The notes under the pieces were generated by a model. It did no database searches. It was not told where the DNA came from and was given only the letters and a program-made list of their open reading frames with translations. From Haplomitrium mnioides (lineage: Eukaryota > Marchantiophyta > Haplomitriopsida > Calobryales), in NCBI GenBank assembly GCA_049999725.1, contig JBNGIS010008386.1:1-25758 (forward strand): a stretch of 25,758 bases of DNA. Reading direction: 5' to 3'. Positions 18,827 through 25,758 of the stretch are shown here, in pieces. Numbering within the stretch: position 1 is the stretch's first letter; every line of letters begins with the position of its first letter. Made by a program: the position numbers and the translations under genes.

Positions 18827-19382
18827 GAAAGAAAGGAGAAAAGCTAGTACTTACTTGTTTGGAGTTGTTGTATGCAAACTCCACAGTTGGTAAAAAACTA
18901 TCCCAATCCGTATGATGAACATTGATAAACACTCGAAGCATATCCTCCACAGTGAAATTTTCCTGTTTGGTTTGCCGATCTGTTTGAGGATAATACAATA
19001 TAGACATAGATAGTTTGGTACCTAAAAGTGTGAGTAACTCTTGCCAAAACTTCCCAGTGAATCATGGATCTCTATTAGATATAAGTACCTTTGGAATTCC
19101 ATGATATCAGAAGATTGCATCAAAACAAATCTTTATTAATTATGGAGCATGCACCGTATCCACTGTCGGTGCTAGATGAATTTTCTTGCTTAGCTTATCC
19201 ACAAACACCATAATGGCCGTAAACCCAAGAGGCGTGGTTGGAAACAAAGTGAAAAGATTCAAACTTACATGTTCTCACTGAGCAGTAGGAATCGATAATG
19301 GTTGCAAAAGACTAGCTGGTTTTTGACTTGAAGCCTTGTTTCATTGACAACTTTCACAAGAACGAACAAAGCTACAAACATC
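18702..19382 (-). pseudogene. Element 2 integrase core, all three catalytic acids replaced
   Basis: Reading right to left, the core begins with HVSLNLFTLFP near 19270, where relatives have SMDLFTLFP; the first Asp is Asn. PKVLISNRDP near 19090 replaces ISDRDP, so the second Asp is Asn, followed by TGA where Arg is usual. The open frame from 19007 reads MSILYYPQTDRQTKQEN, where relatives have QTER; the Glu is Lys. EDMLRVFINVHHTDWDSFL and VEFAYNNSKQVSTSFSPFF then follow, the standard C-terminal half of the core. Several frames are needed to read it. It cannot be an active integrase. Confidence 0.85.
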
Positions 19383-19800
19383 TCAAGTTAGGTTTGGCCA
19401 CCACCAAGTCCATTGAAGCAACTCCATAGTTTTGTCTACTCTAAAATGCCCATAAATCGGAATATCATGTGCTTCTTGTAAACGTGCCATTCGAAGCGCA
19501 TCATCTTGTGGAACATATATTTGATGGCCTTGATAGAGAATACCATCCCGAGTGGAAAAGGTATGATACTCACTATCTTGGACCACCAAACGTGCTCTTA
19601 CAAGAGTAAAGAAGACATCTTCTTGTAACTTTTTGTTGAAAGTTGTCATTGGTTGCTTCATCAAGATGTAATATACTAGCATTGGCTATCTTTAGTGTAT
19701 TTATTCAATGATCTGGTCTTTGGGATAATGCATCACAAATAAGGTGGAACCTTCCCAGCTTGTACTCCAACTTGAAATCAAAGAGTTGTAGTTGATCTTC
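19383..19800 (-). pseudogene. Element 2 RNase H to integrase zinc-binding region
   Basis: An open frame from 19682 carries the tether (ARLVVQDSEYHTFSTRDGIL, YQGHQIYVPQ) and the first half of the integrase zinc-binding domain (RLQEAHDIPIYGHFRVDKT, then LLQWTWWWPNLT), with both His of the HHCC motif. The two Cys lie just beyond the stop, where the reading continues in another frame (CSFVRSCESC-like near 19370). About 120 bp upstream of 19682, next to RNase H, is readable only in pieces. Confidence 0.78.
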
Positions 19801-20199
19801 CTATCGATGACGATGACTTGTCACATTTTCTAAGTGGATTGCTTGAAGTAATAGCTTGTGGTCTATGAACATAAGTACAAGTTTTCCCAAAAGATAGTTT
19901 CTCCACACTTTGGTAGCATAAACCATTGCTAATTGCTCTCGATCTCTTACAAAATAGTTTCTCCTAACCGTATTCAATCGGCGTGAGATGAAGGCAATTG
20001 GATGAAGTCCATCCTCAAACTCTTGTCGTAAAACCGCTCCAATAGCAAAATTAGAGGCATCAAAATCAACTATACAACGCCTTTTTGGATCATATGGTTG
20101 TAGAATTAGATGAGATGTCATCGTATCCTTGAGTTGTTGAAATGCCACTTGCTCCTTGGTTGTCCATTTGAACTTTGCATCCTTCCCTAGTAAATCCAT
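19801..20199 (-). pseudogene. Element 2 RNase H
   Basis: This 132-codon open frame starts inside the connection domain (MDLLGKDAKFKWTTKEQ, AFQQLKDTMTSHLILQPYD) and enters RNase H with CIVDFDASNFAIGAVL, which contains the first catalytic Asp. HPIAFISRRLNTVRRNYFV, DREQLAMVYATKVWRNYLL and LMFIDHKLLLQAIHL follow, giving the Glu and the DHK positions. It is the best preserved domain of this copy. The open frame ends at HRHR. Confidence 0.88.
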
Positions 20200-20945
20200 A
20201 TGTGGTGCAGTAATATGAGCATAGTAATGTATGAATCTTTGATAAAAACTTGCTAATCCATTAAAAGCTTGAATATCCTTTGCATCATTTGGTGTTGGCT
20301 ACTTTGCAATAGCCTTAATTTTCTCTTCCTCCATCTTGATGCCATCGGCAGGCACTTTATGCCCTAAATAAGTCACCTCTTGCTTCCAAAGATCCCACTT
20401 AGACTTCTTGCAATAAAACTTCCAATTGCGTAGTCATTATAGTACCTCCTTGAGATGAGCATGATGCTCAACTTCACTTTTGCTAAAGAAGAGGATATCG
20501 CCCAAAAATACCAACACTGACTTATCCAATAACCCATCAAAAACTCAATGCATTTGATCCATGAATATCGTCGGAGCATTAGTAAGACCAAATGTAAGAA
20601 CCTTGCACTCAAAATGCCCATACCTTGTGCAAAAAGTTGTCTTTGATATATCAATTGGCTTGATTGGACTTTGCCAATAGCCACTTTGAAGATCCAATTT
20701 AAAAAAGAATCATGCACCACTCAGTTGATCCAACAAATCATCAATACGAGGTAGAGGATAGGTATTCTTCACTGTTTGATTGTTCAATCCTCGATAATTG
20801 TACAAACATGAAATCCACCATCTTTCTTTGGTACAAAGAATATCGAAGCTCCCCAAGGAGAAGTACTACCTTGAATGAAATCCTTCTTAAGAAGAACCGT
20901 CAATGTCTTTCGAAACTCCTCTAATTCTTATGGTGATAGCCGATA
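20200..20945 (-). pseudogene. Element 2 reverse transcriptase, mutated YxDD motif
   Basis: The palm and fingers read in pieces on the minus strand: GGFHVC near 20825, [13 protein letters not shown] near 20730 followed by [19 protein letters not shown] (first catalytic Asp), [31 protein letters not shown], then [16 protein letters not shown] near 20500. Relatives have [11 protein letters not shown], so the first Asp of the DD pair is Gly, which should abolish polymerisation. The thumb follows with VTYLGHKVPADGIK, QAFNGLASFYQRFIHYYA and ITAPHMDLLG. The 115-codon open frame at 20373-20720 is an out-of-frame shadow and not the protein. Confidence 0.85.
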
Positions 20946-21520
20946 TACATATCGATTATAAGGAGTGTTTTTCGGTATCAAGTCAATTGGAAAAGACATT
21001 CCTCGATTGCCTGGTAGTCCCTTTGGAAAATCCTCCAAAAACACATCCACAAACTCTTTCAAAATATCATCTATTATTAAGGTAGGCGCACTTTTTCCCC
21101 CCTCCTTACTTAAGTCCATGATGGTTTTAATCCAAACAGCAAAGACATGCAACTCTTGCTCTAATGAATTAACATGCTAAACTGATTTAGGCTTCTTCAC
21201 CAATGGTAAAGAAATTTTTTACCTTGTAAGGTAACTTGAATTTGTCGTTTTCTCCAATCAAATTGAGTAAACCTTTCTTCAAGCCAAGGCAATCCTAAAA
21301 TGATGTCATATAATACATGTGCAATAACAAATTGCATTGATTCTGTATACTCTTTTCTAATCCTTAGAAGAAATGGATTTTGAGAGCAAAACACGTAGGC
21401 CTATTTTTTACTTTGATTATCTTAGCAAAACATAGTGATATAAAATTTTCAGAACTCCCACTATCGACCAACATTCTACAAGAGTGCTCCTCAATCATAC
21501 CATCAAGATGGAACAAGGCA
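20928..21520 (-). pseudogene. Element 2 aspartic protease and PR-RT linker
   Basis: Reading right to left, MLVDSGSSENFISLCFAK near 21470 holds the intact D-S-G active site of a retropepsin. An indel near 21390 shifts the frame, after which AHVLYDIILGLPWLEERF and TQFDWRKRQIQVTLQGKKF (frame 21394-21197) give the flap-side and IILGLPWL segments typical of plant Ty3 proteases. The linker to RT (21152-20928) reads LIIDDILKEFVDVFLEDFPK, GLPGNRGMSFPIDLIP and YNRYVYRLSP, matching the family's FxDVFPEDLPxGLPP block. At least two frameshifts separate the parts. Confidence 0.85.
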
Positions 21521-21522
21521 CC

Positions 21523-22230
21523 TCAAATTCTTGTTGGAGTTTTAATTCCATTAGAGCTTGCAAGGTTTTGAGAGTGTTGTTCGAATGGTTGAGGATGAGA
21601 TCTAAATTCTGTAGCCGTGAGTAATGAGTCATGTCGCTCCGCCATATGCATTGCTCCTTCTAATTGAGTAGCCTCTCGCATAGGAACTTCTATTCTTGTG
21701 CGAGGCTTCAATCCTCGAACAAAGCGGTCTAGTGCTTCTTCTTCTTTTATATCAAGAATTTGCATAATTCTATCTTGAAAATGTGTCACATATCTTGTCA
21801 CTGTACCAAGTTGCTTCAATTTGGCCAATCGATCTCTTGCTACTTTTCAAGCATTTACAACCCTAAATCTTGACATCACTCCTTCTTTGAACTCATACCA
21901 AGAAACAATAGGAGCAACAAATCCACGTTGTGCTTGTTCTATTTGATATCTCCACCAAGTCTTTGCAACTCCTTCTAATTGGCTTGCCGTAAATAGAATT
22001 TAACGACTATCCTCTCTAATGTTTGTAGCTTCAAAATATTATTCACAATAAAAATGAAGTTCTCACAAGCACCACAAGTCACCTTTCCATCATATACCTT
22101 TGGCATTGGAAATCGCCTATAACTCTTCTTCTTGAAACATTTCTCTTTCTTTTATTCCCACTTCCAAAAGGCGTGAAAGATGTTCAAGTCATTGTTCCAT
22201 TGCTTGAACCACTTCCTCTTGATTGTCCAT
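21523..22230 (-). pseudogene. Element 2 gag remnant
   Basis: This would have encoded the nucleocapsid/capsid precursor. The likely start ATG is at 22230, 22 bases after the PBS, and reads MDNQEEVVQAMEQ before an early TGA. The retrotransposon-gag domain is readable as ILFTASQLEGVAKTWWRYQ, IEQAQRGFVAPIVSWYEFK and EGVMSRFRVV, and then as an open frame from 21828: KLKQLGTVTRYVTHFQDRI, IKEEEALDRFVRGLKPRTR and ATQLEGAMHMAERHDSL. Several stops and a frameshift near 22050 break it. No zinc knuckle is visible before the protease, although the C-terminal part is poorly preserved. Confidence 0.83.
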
Positions 22231-22251
22231 GTAGCTCACACCAAAAACGAA

Positions 22252-22268
22252 CCATAACTCTAATACCA
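22252..22268 (-). promoter_or_regulatory. Element 2 primer-binding site, tRNA-iMet type
   Basis: The minus strand reads TGGTATTAGAGTTATGG one base after the 5' LTR. The common plant primer site for initiator tRNA-Met is TGGTATCAGAGC, so this is that site with C-to-T changes. Its position fixes the LTR boundary at 22270. Confidence 0.85.
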
Positions 22269-22269
22269 A

Positions 22270-22642
22270 TGTAAAAGAATCTCAAATACCAAATCCAAAT
22301 GAGTAAGAACTCATGGTGAACTCTAATAGAGTTTTTCAACCAAAATCAACTCAAGTTCCAAGCTAAGACCAAGAGTGCAAGCAAAAGCCAAGCAACCAAA
22401 GAACCCAAGCGATTCGAGAGGAACTCCAGAATGAGGAGTGGGGCTAAGAAGCCCTTCTATTTATACAAGAGAAGAGGGTGTCATCCCTCTTTCTTCACTT
22501 ACAAGTCACTTCTAATTTCAGCCCTAAAGTTGACTCTTTACCAAAAGTGACTTCGAATGCAAGTAACCTAAAAGTGACTCCCCACCTGAAGTGACTTCAA
22601 AGGCAAGAAATCCAATCTTAACCCTAAAAGTGACTCACTACC
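22270..22642 (-). repeat. Element 2 5' LTR, interrupted right copy
   Basis: It starts TGTAAAAGAA and matches the left LTR without gaps for 373 bp, up to CACTACC. There it is broken by element 3, and the last 63 bp expected from the left copy (18144-18206) are absent. The last five bases, CTACC (22638-22642), are the predicted target-site duplication of element 3. A minus-strand TATAAATA lies at 22458-22465. Confidence 0.93.
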
Positions 22643-22751
22643 TGTAACACTACACATATACACACAAGTTTGCACAAACACATACGAGAGAAGCGCACAA
22701 AGACTTCAAAAACCCCCAAGGTAAGAGATGCCAAACAAGGCACTCTCCCTT

Positions 22752-22760
22752 CTTTATATA
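22752..22760 (-). promoter_or_regulatory. Element 3 LTR TATA box
   Basis: The plus strand CTTTATATA gives TATATAAAG on the minus strand, oriented to transcribe the element. In the left LTR a transcript from here would read out into the remnant of element 2's LTR. Confidence 0.6.
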
Positions 22761-22891
22761 CTTGATAGAAAGGTCCTTGCTTACATAGGTGGAGGAACCT
22801 TATTGGTTCCTTTTCTATCCTCTTCTCATTGGACCCCTCTTCTTTTTTCTCGCTCTGATTGGACCACCCTTTACTTTAATTCTGCTTCTGC

Positions 22892-22897
22892 CACGTG
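22892..22897. promoter_or_regulatory. G-box/ABRE in element 3 LTR, proximal copy
   Basis: CACGTG within GCCACGTGTCC, about 135 bp upstream of the TATA box in the element's direction. ACGTGTC is the known plant ABA-response core bound by bZIP factors. Confidence 0.5.
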
Positions 22898-22951
22898 TCC
22901 TTATCTAGACTCCCTCTTTCACTTTAATTCGTTGACTTTTTCTCCTCTTGC

Positions 22952-22957
22952 CACGTG
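22952..22957. promoter_or_regulatory. G-box/ABRE in element 3 LTR, distal copy
   Basis: A second identical GCCACGTGTCC, 60 bp from the first. Paired ABRE-type sites are the arrangement associated with strong ABA or stress response; activity here is inferred. Confidence 0.5.
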
Positions 22958-23081
22958 TCCCACTCTCTATAATAGCAATCTCTTCTTGCTACTCTAACTT
23001 AGTAATGTCTTTCTAGACATAGTTGACATTATATCTTACGTTATTTGTAGCCATAACTTACTAAAGTTAGTGATCATTACA

Positions 23082-23096
23082 ATCCTCCCCCCTTTT
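23082..23096 (-). promoter_or_regulatory. Element 3 polypurine tract
   Basis: The minus strand reads AAAAGGGGGGAGGAT directly before the 3' LTR and overlaps the pol stop codon. It is intact and longer than that of element 2. Confidence 0.85.
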
Positions 23097-25029
23097 AAGA
23101 GGCAACGTCCTCGTTGCGAGTAAGAGCATTCTCAAAAGAGTGGACAAGGGCGGAGGCGTTAGCCAAATTCTCCAATGGCTCCCAAGTAGCTTCATAAAGA
23201 GGGTAATCTTTCCAACGAACCAAATATTCCACAATCTCCCGCCGACCGCGACGCCGCATACGTTTCTTCAAGAGTTGGGCAACCTCATACTCCTCATGAC
23301 CATCAATAAGTTCAGGTGGTGGAGAGGGTTCTTGGGTACTAGTAAAAGTAGAAGACCGAGGGACAAAGGCCCGAAGTAAAGAGACATGAAATACGGGATG
23401 AATCTTCATGTGAGGAGGTAAAACCAACCGATAGGCCACTTCGCCAATGCGAGCAGAGATAGCAAAAGGACCAATAAAGCGAGCACTAAACTTACGTGAA
23501 TGAAGCAAAGGTAGATTAGAGGTGGAGAGCCAGACTTGGTCTCCTACAGCAAAGGTTACCTCTCGACGATGCACATCAACATATTGCTTTTGTCGGTTAC
23601 GAGCAACTTCCAATTTTTCTTTAGCGCATCGAATTCCGTGGTGTAGCCGATGAAGAAAATCATCAACGGCTGGACTCTTAGAGGTTGACAGAGATGCATG
23701 TTGAAGACTTGAGATCGTGGTGGGATGCTCACCATACATCAAAAAGAAAGGGGTGGTGCGTGTAGAACTATTGATGGAGCTATTGTACGAGAACTCCACA
23801 AGAGGGAGTAGCCAATCCCATTCCTCTTGTTCTTCCAAAGTAAAAGCACGTAGCATATCTTCAATGGTACGGTTGGCCCGTTCAGTTTGACCATTGGATT
23901 CGGGGTGATAAGTGGTAGACATAGCCAACTTGGTCTTGAGAAGACCAAATATAATGCGCCAAAACATGCTGGTGAATTGAGTGCCTCGATCAGAAATAAT
24001 AACTTTGGAAATACCATGATGAGAGTATACTGCCTCCATATAAATTCGTGCTAGCTCAGGTGCTGTTACTGATTTGGTAATTGGACGAATATGAATCATT
24101 TTACTAAGATTGTCCACAAAAACAACAATAGCATCATAGCCGGTAGAAGTACGAGGTAGCTCACACACAATATCCATACTCACATGCTCCCAGCGGTGAT
24201 TGGGGATTGGTAGCGGTTGCAATAAGCCTCCTTGTTTCAGGTTGGTAGCCTTGTTTTGTTGACATGCCAAGCAACTCCGAACATATTCCTCCACATCGTG
24301 ATGCATTTTAGGCCAATAATAAACGCGTTGAAGATTGTGCAAAGTCTTCTCAATTCCAACATGACCACCTACAGCGGAATTGTGTGCTTCATATAAAATT
24401 TCAGAGCGAAGCTTAACATTATTAGGAACCCATACCTTATCTTGGAAGAAAATCAATCCTCTCACTTCTTTCACCTTTTTCTTTTGTTGTGCAGCAATGA
24501 TCTCTTCATCTGTTTTAACTGCAGCCAATATTTCTGTCCACCAAGTAGGATGAATTGTGATTTCAGACATGAGATTAAGTTGAGGCATCCGTGTCAAAGC
24601 ATCTGCAATCTGTCGTTTTCCTTCCACATAAACCATCTTCATATGGAATTGTTGTCGCCACTCCGCCCATCGAATCTGCCTTTTGGAGAGCTCTTTTTGA
24701 GTTTCTAGATAAATTAAAGGCTTATGGTCGGTTTCAACCACAACCTCCTTATCTCCTAGATAGTGCTTCCAATGCTTGGTTGATAACACAATCGCCAATT
24801 CTTCACGTTCGGTGGTGTGGTAGTTCTGCTATGCATCGCTTAATTTTCTTGAAAAGAAGGCAATAGGATGCCAACCATCCTCCCATTCTTGTTGCAAAAT
24901 TCCACCTATGGTTTTTCCTGATGCATCTACCGAAAGTTTGATTGGGCGTTTAGAATCATACCATTTGAGAATAGGAGCATGAAGAAGTGATTTCTTCAAT
25001 GCTTGAAACGCCAGCTCTTCCGTAGCTCC
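23095..25029 (-). pseudogene. Element 3 pol: RNase H, integrase and chromodomain, one internal stop
   Basis: This continues in frame from RT. RNase H has LSVDASG (Asp near 24927), FFSRKLSDA, then TAG at 24829-24831, TEREELAIVLSTKHW and VVETDHKPLIYL. After that stop, 567 codons are open. Numbered from 24798: zinc-binding H139, H146, C176, C179; integrase D209 (VSMDIV), D270 (IISDRGTQF) and E306 (GQTERAN), a perfect D-35-E spacing; GPF at 443-445; chromodomain about 502-557 (EYEVAQLLKKR, VEYLVRWKDYPLYEATWEP). It ends NEDVAS plus TAA overlapping the PPT. All catalytic residues are present. Only two premature stops, this one and 25030-25032, separate the pol segment from an open frame. Readthrough is possible but unproven. 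Confidence 0.93.
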
Positions 25030-25758
25030 TCATGTCCACGTATGACTTTTCTTAAGTAAGTTGGTCAATGGTTCTGCTATTTGTGCAAAACCTTTCACAA
25101 ATCGGCGATAAAACCCGGTTAGCCCAAAAAATCCTCGTAGTTGTGTGTGATCGCTAGGAGCTTCCCACTTTTGAATTGCTTCTACTTTCTCATCCATCAC
25201 TTGGATGCCTGATGCACTCACACGATGACCCAAGTAGTCCACCTCCCTTTTCCCAATTTCACATTTTGACATTTTCACATATAGCTTATGATGTCGAAGT
25301 ACCTTTAATACCGTACGAAGGTGTTGCTGATGCTCTTTGAGATTCTTGCTGTAAATAAGAATGTCATCCAAAAAAACAATAACAAACTTATCCAAATAAG
25401 GTCGAAAAATATCATTCATAAGACCCATAAATGTTGCGGGAGCATTAGTTAATCCAAAAGGCATAACAAGGTATTCGAAATGCCCATATCGACTTCGAAA
25501 TGCAATTTTTTGCACATCACCTTCTGCAATTCGGATTTGATTATATCCGCTTCTCAAATCCAACTTTGTGAAGTAATTCGCCCCTTGAAGTTGGTCAAAC
25601 AAATCATCCATTCTAGGTAATGGATATTTATTTTTCACCGTTTGTTGGTTGAGTGCTCGATAGTCAATGCACATTCTCATACTCCCATCTTTCTTCTTCA
25701 CAAATAAAACCGGTGCACCATAAGGAGAAATGCTTGGCTGAATGAACCCTTTCTCCAA
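25030..25758 (-). pseudogene. Element 3 pol: reverse transcriptase segment, ends at a premature stop
   Basis: This is the RT domain, entering from beyond the right edge. Residues counted from 25758: [19 protein letters not shown] (11-29), [18 protein letters not shown] (32-49), [15 protein letters not shown] with first catalytic D67, [32 protein letters not shown] with D131 and D132, [15 protein letters not shown], and the connection domain [17 protein letters not shown]. It ends SHTWT and TGA at 25030-25032. Relatives have Trp here, so TGG-to-TGA is likely. The RNase H frame continues without any shift. The Met at 25758 is internal, not a start. The catalytic triad is intact. Confidence 0.94.

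Larger units (their letters stand above)
17771..22642 (-). mobile_element. Element 2: Ty3/gypsy chromovirus, complete except for an LTR cut by element 3
   Basis: Two matching LTR segments (17771-18206 and 22270-22642) flank a minus-strand internal region with PBS, gag, PR, RT, RNase H, integrase, chromodomain and PPT. With the missing 63 bp of the right LTR the full element would be about 4.94 kb with 436-bp LTRs. A small size, short LTRs and a tRNA-iMet primer site fit the Reina-type chromovirus clade, although that needs a phylogeny. Stops, frameshifts and lost catalytic residues make it inactive. The part after 22642 is displaced by element 3. Confidence 0.93.
22643..23081 (-). repeat. Element 3 3' LTR
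   Basis: It is 439 bp long, beginning TGTAACAC and ending TTACA on the plus strand, so the ends form the short inverted repeat TGTAA/TTACA. Its right edge abuts the polypurine tract. It carries a minus-strand TATA box and two GCCACGTGTCC motifs upstream of it. Confidence 0.88.
22643..25758 (-). mobile_element. Element 3: young Ty3/gypsy chromovirus, 3' part, runs off the window
   Basis: A 3' LTR (22643-23081), a PPT and a long pol reading frame lie on the minus strand. The left border is sharp: element 2's LTR sequence stops at 22642 and TGTAACAC begins. Pol ends in NEDVAS and a stop next to the PPT, closely paralleling element 2's NDEDVID, so the two are related chromoviruses. The rest of pol, gag and the 5' LTR lie beyond the right edge. 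Confidence 0.93.

Noticed and set aside
20373-20720. 115-codon minus frame inside element 2
   Set aside because: It is out of frame with the RT, whose motifs (YGHFE, TNAP, FLGD) are read in the neighbouring frame.
23739-24017. Small minus and plus frames inside element 3 pol (also 23140-23379, 24442-24708, 24591-24866)
   Set aside because: They are shadows of the 567-codon pol frame.

Overview
The window looks like heterochromatic, repeat-filled DNA from a seed plant, probably an angiosperm. The evidence is layered Ty3/gypsy (Metaviridae) LTR retrotransposons of two broad kinds: elements without a chromodomain, and chromoviruses with an initiator tRNA-Met primer site. The base composition is AT-rich and there are assembly gaps at 1631-1730, 8290-8389 and 12064-12073. 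I see no host gene, rRNA or tRNA gene, or CRISPR array. The species cannot be fixed from the sequence.

Layout, left to right. 1-1630: AT-rich DNA with an exact-period 52-bp minisatellite. 1731-8289: 'element 1', a badly decayed plus-strand Ty3 element without a chromodomain (protease, RT, RNase H, integrase). It is followed by about 2.2 kb of decayed coding sequence ('ORF3') with a Lys/Glu-rich coiled-coil-like C-terminal half that I cannot assign to a family. 8390-8427: GA microsatellite. 8637-12345: a 3.7-kb degenerate satellite built on a composite unit of about 145 bp, with roughly thirty CATGCAT motifs and an interrupted AT microsatellite. 12346-16320: no recognisable gene; it holds an LTR-like promoter segment, two short tandem duplications, a palindrome and an AC microsatellite. 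16320 to the right edge: a nest of three minus-strand Ty3 elements.

The nest is the clearest result. 'Element E' (16320-17770, no chromodomain seen) is cut inside its RT connection domain at 17770/17771 by 'element 2'. Element 2 is a chromovirus of about 4.9 kb with two 373-bp comparable LTR segments, a PBS, a PPT, gag, PR, RT, RNase H, integrase and chromodomain. Its right-hand LTR is cut at 22642/22643 by 'element 3', a second chromovirus whose pol is nearly intact (two in-frame stops in 888 codons, catalytic residues present). Element 3 runs off the window. The remaining 63 bp of element 2's LTR and the 5' part of element E should therefore lie to the right of this window. Decay increases from element 3 to 2 to E, as the nesting order predicts.

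How the parts worked together: the pol domains copied element RNA and integrated the cDNA, and the chromodomains of elements 2 and 3 probably steered integration to marked chromatin. Only element 3 still looks close to functional. Many lesions in the older copies are C-to-T or G-to-A transitions, the pattern expected when silenced, methylated DNA deaminates.
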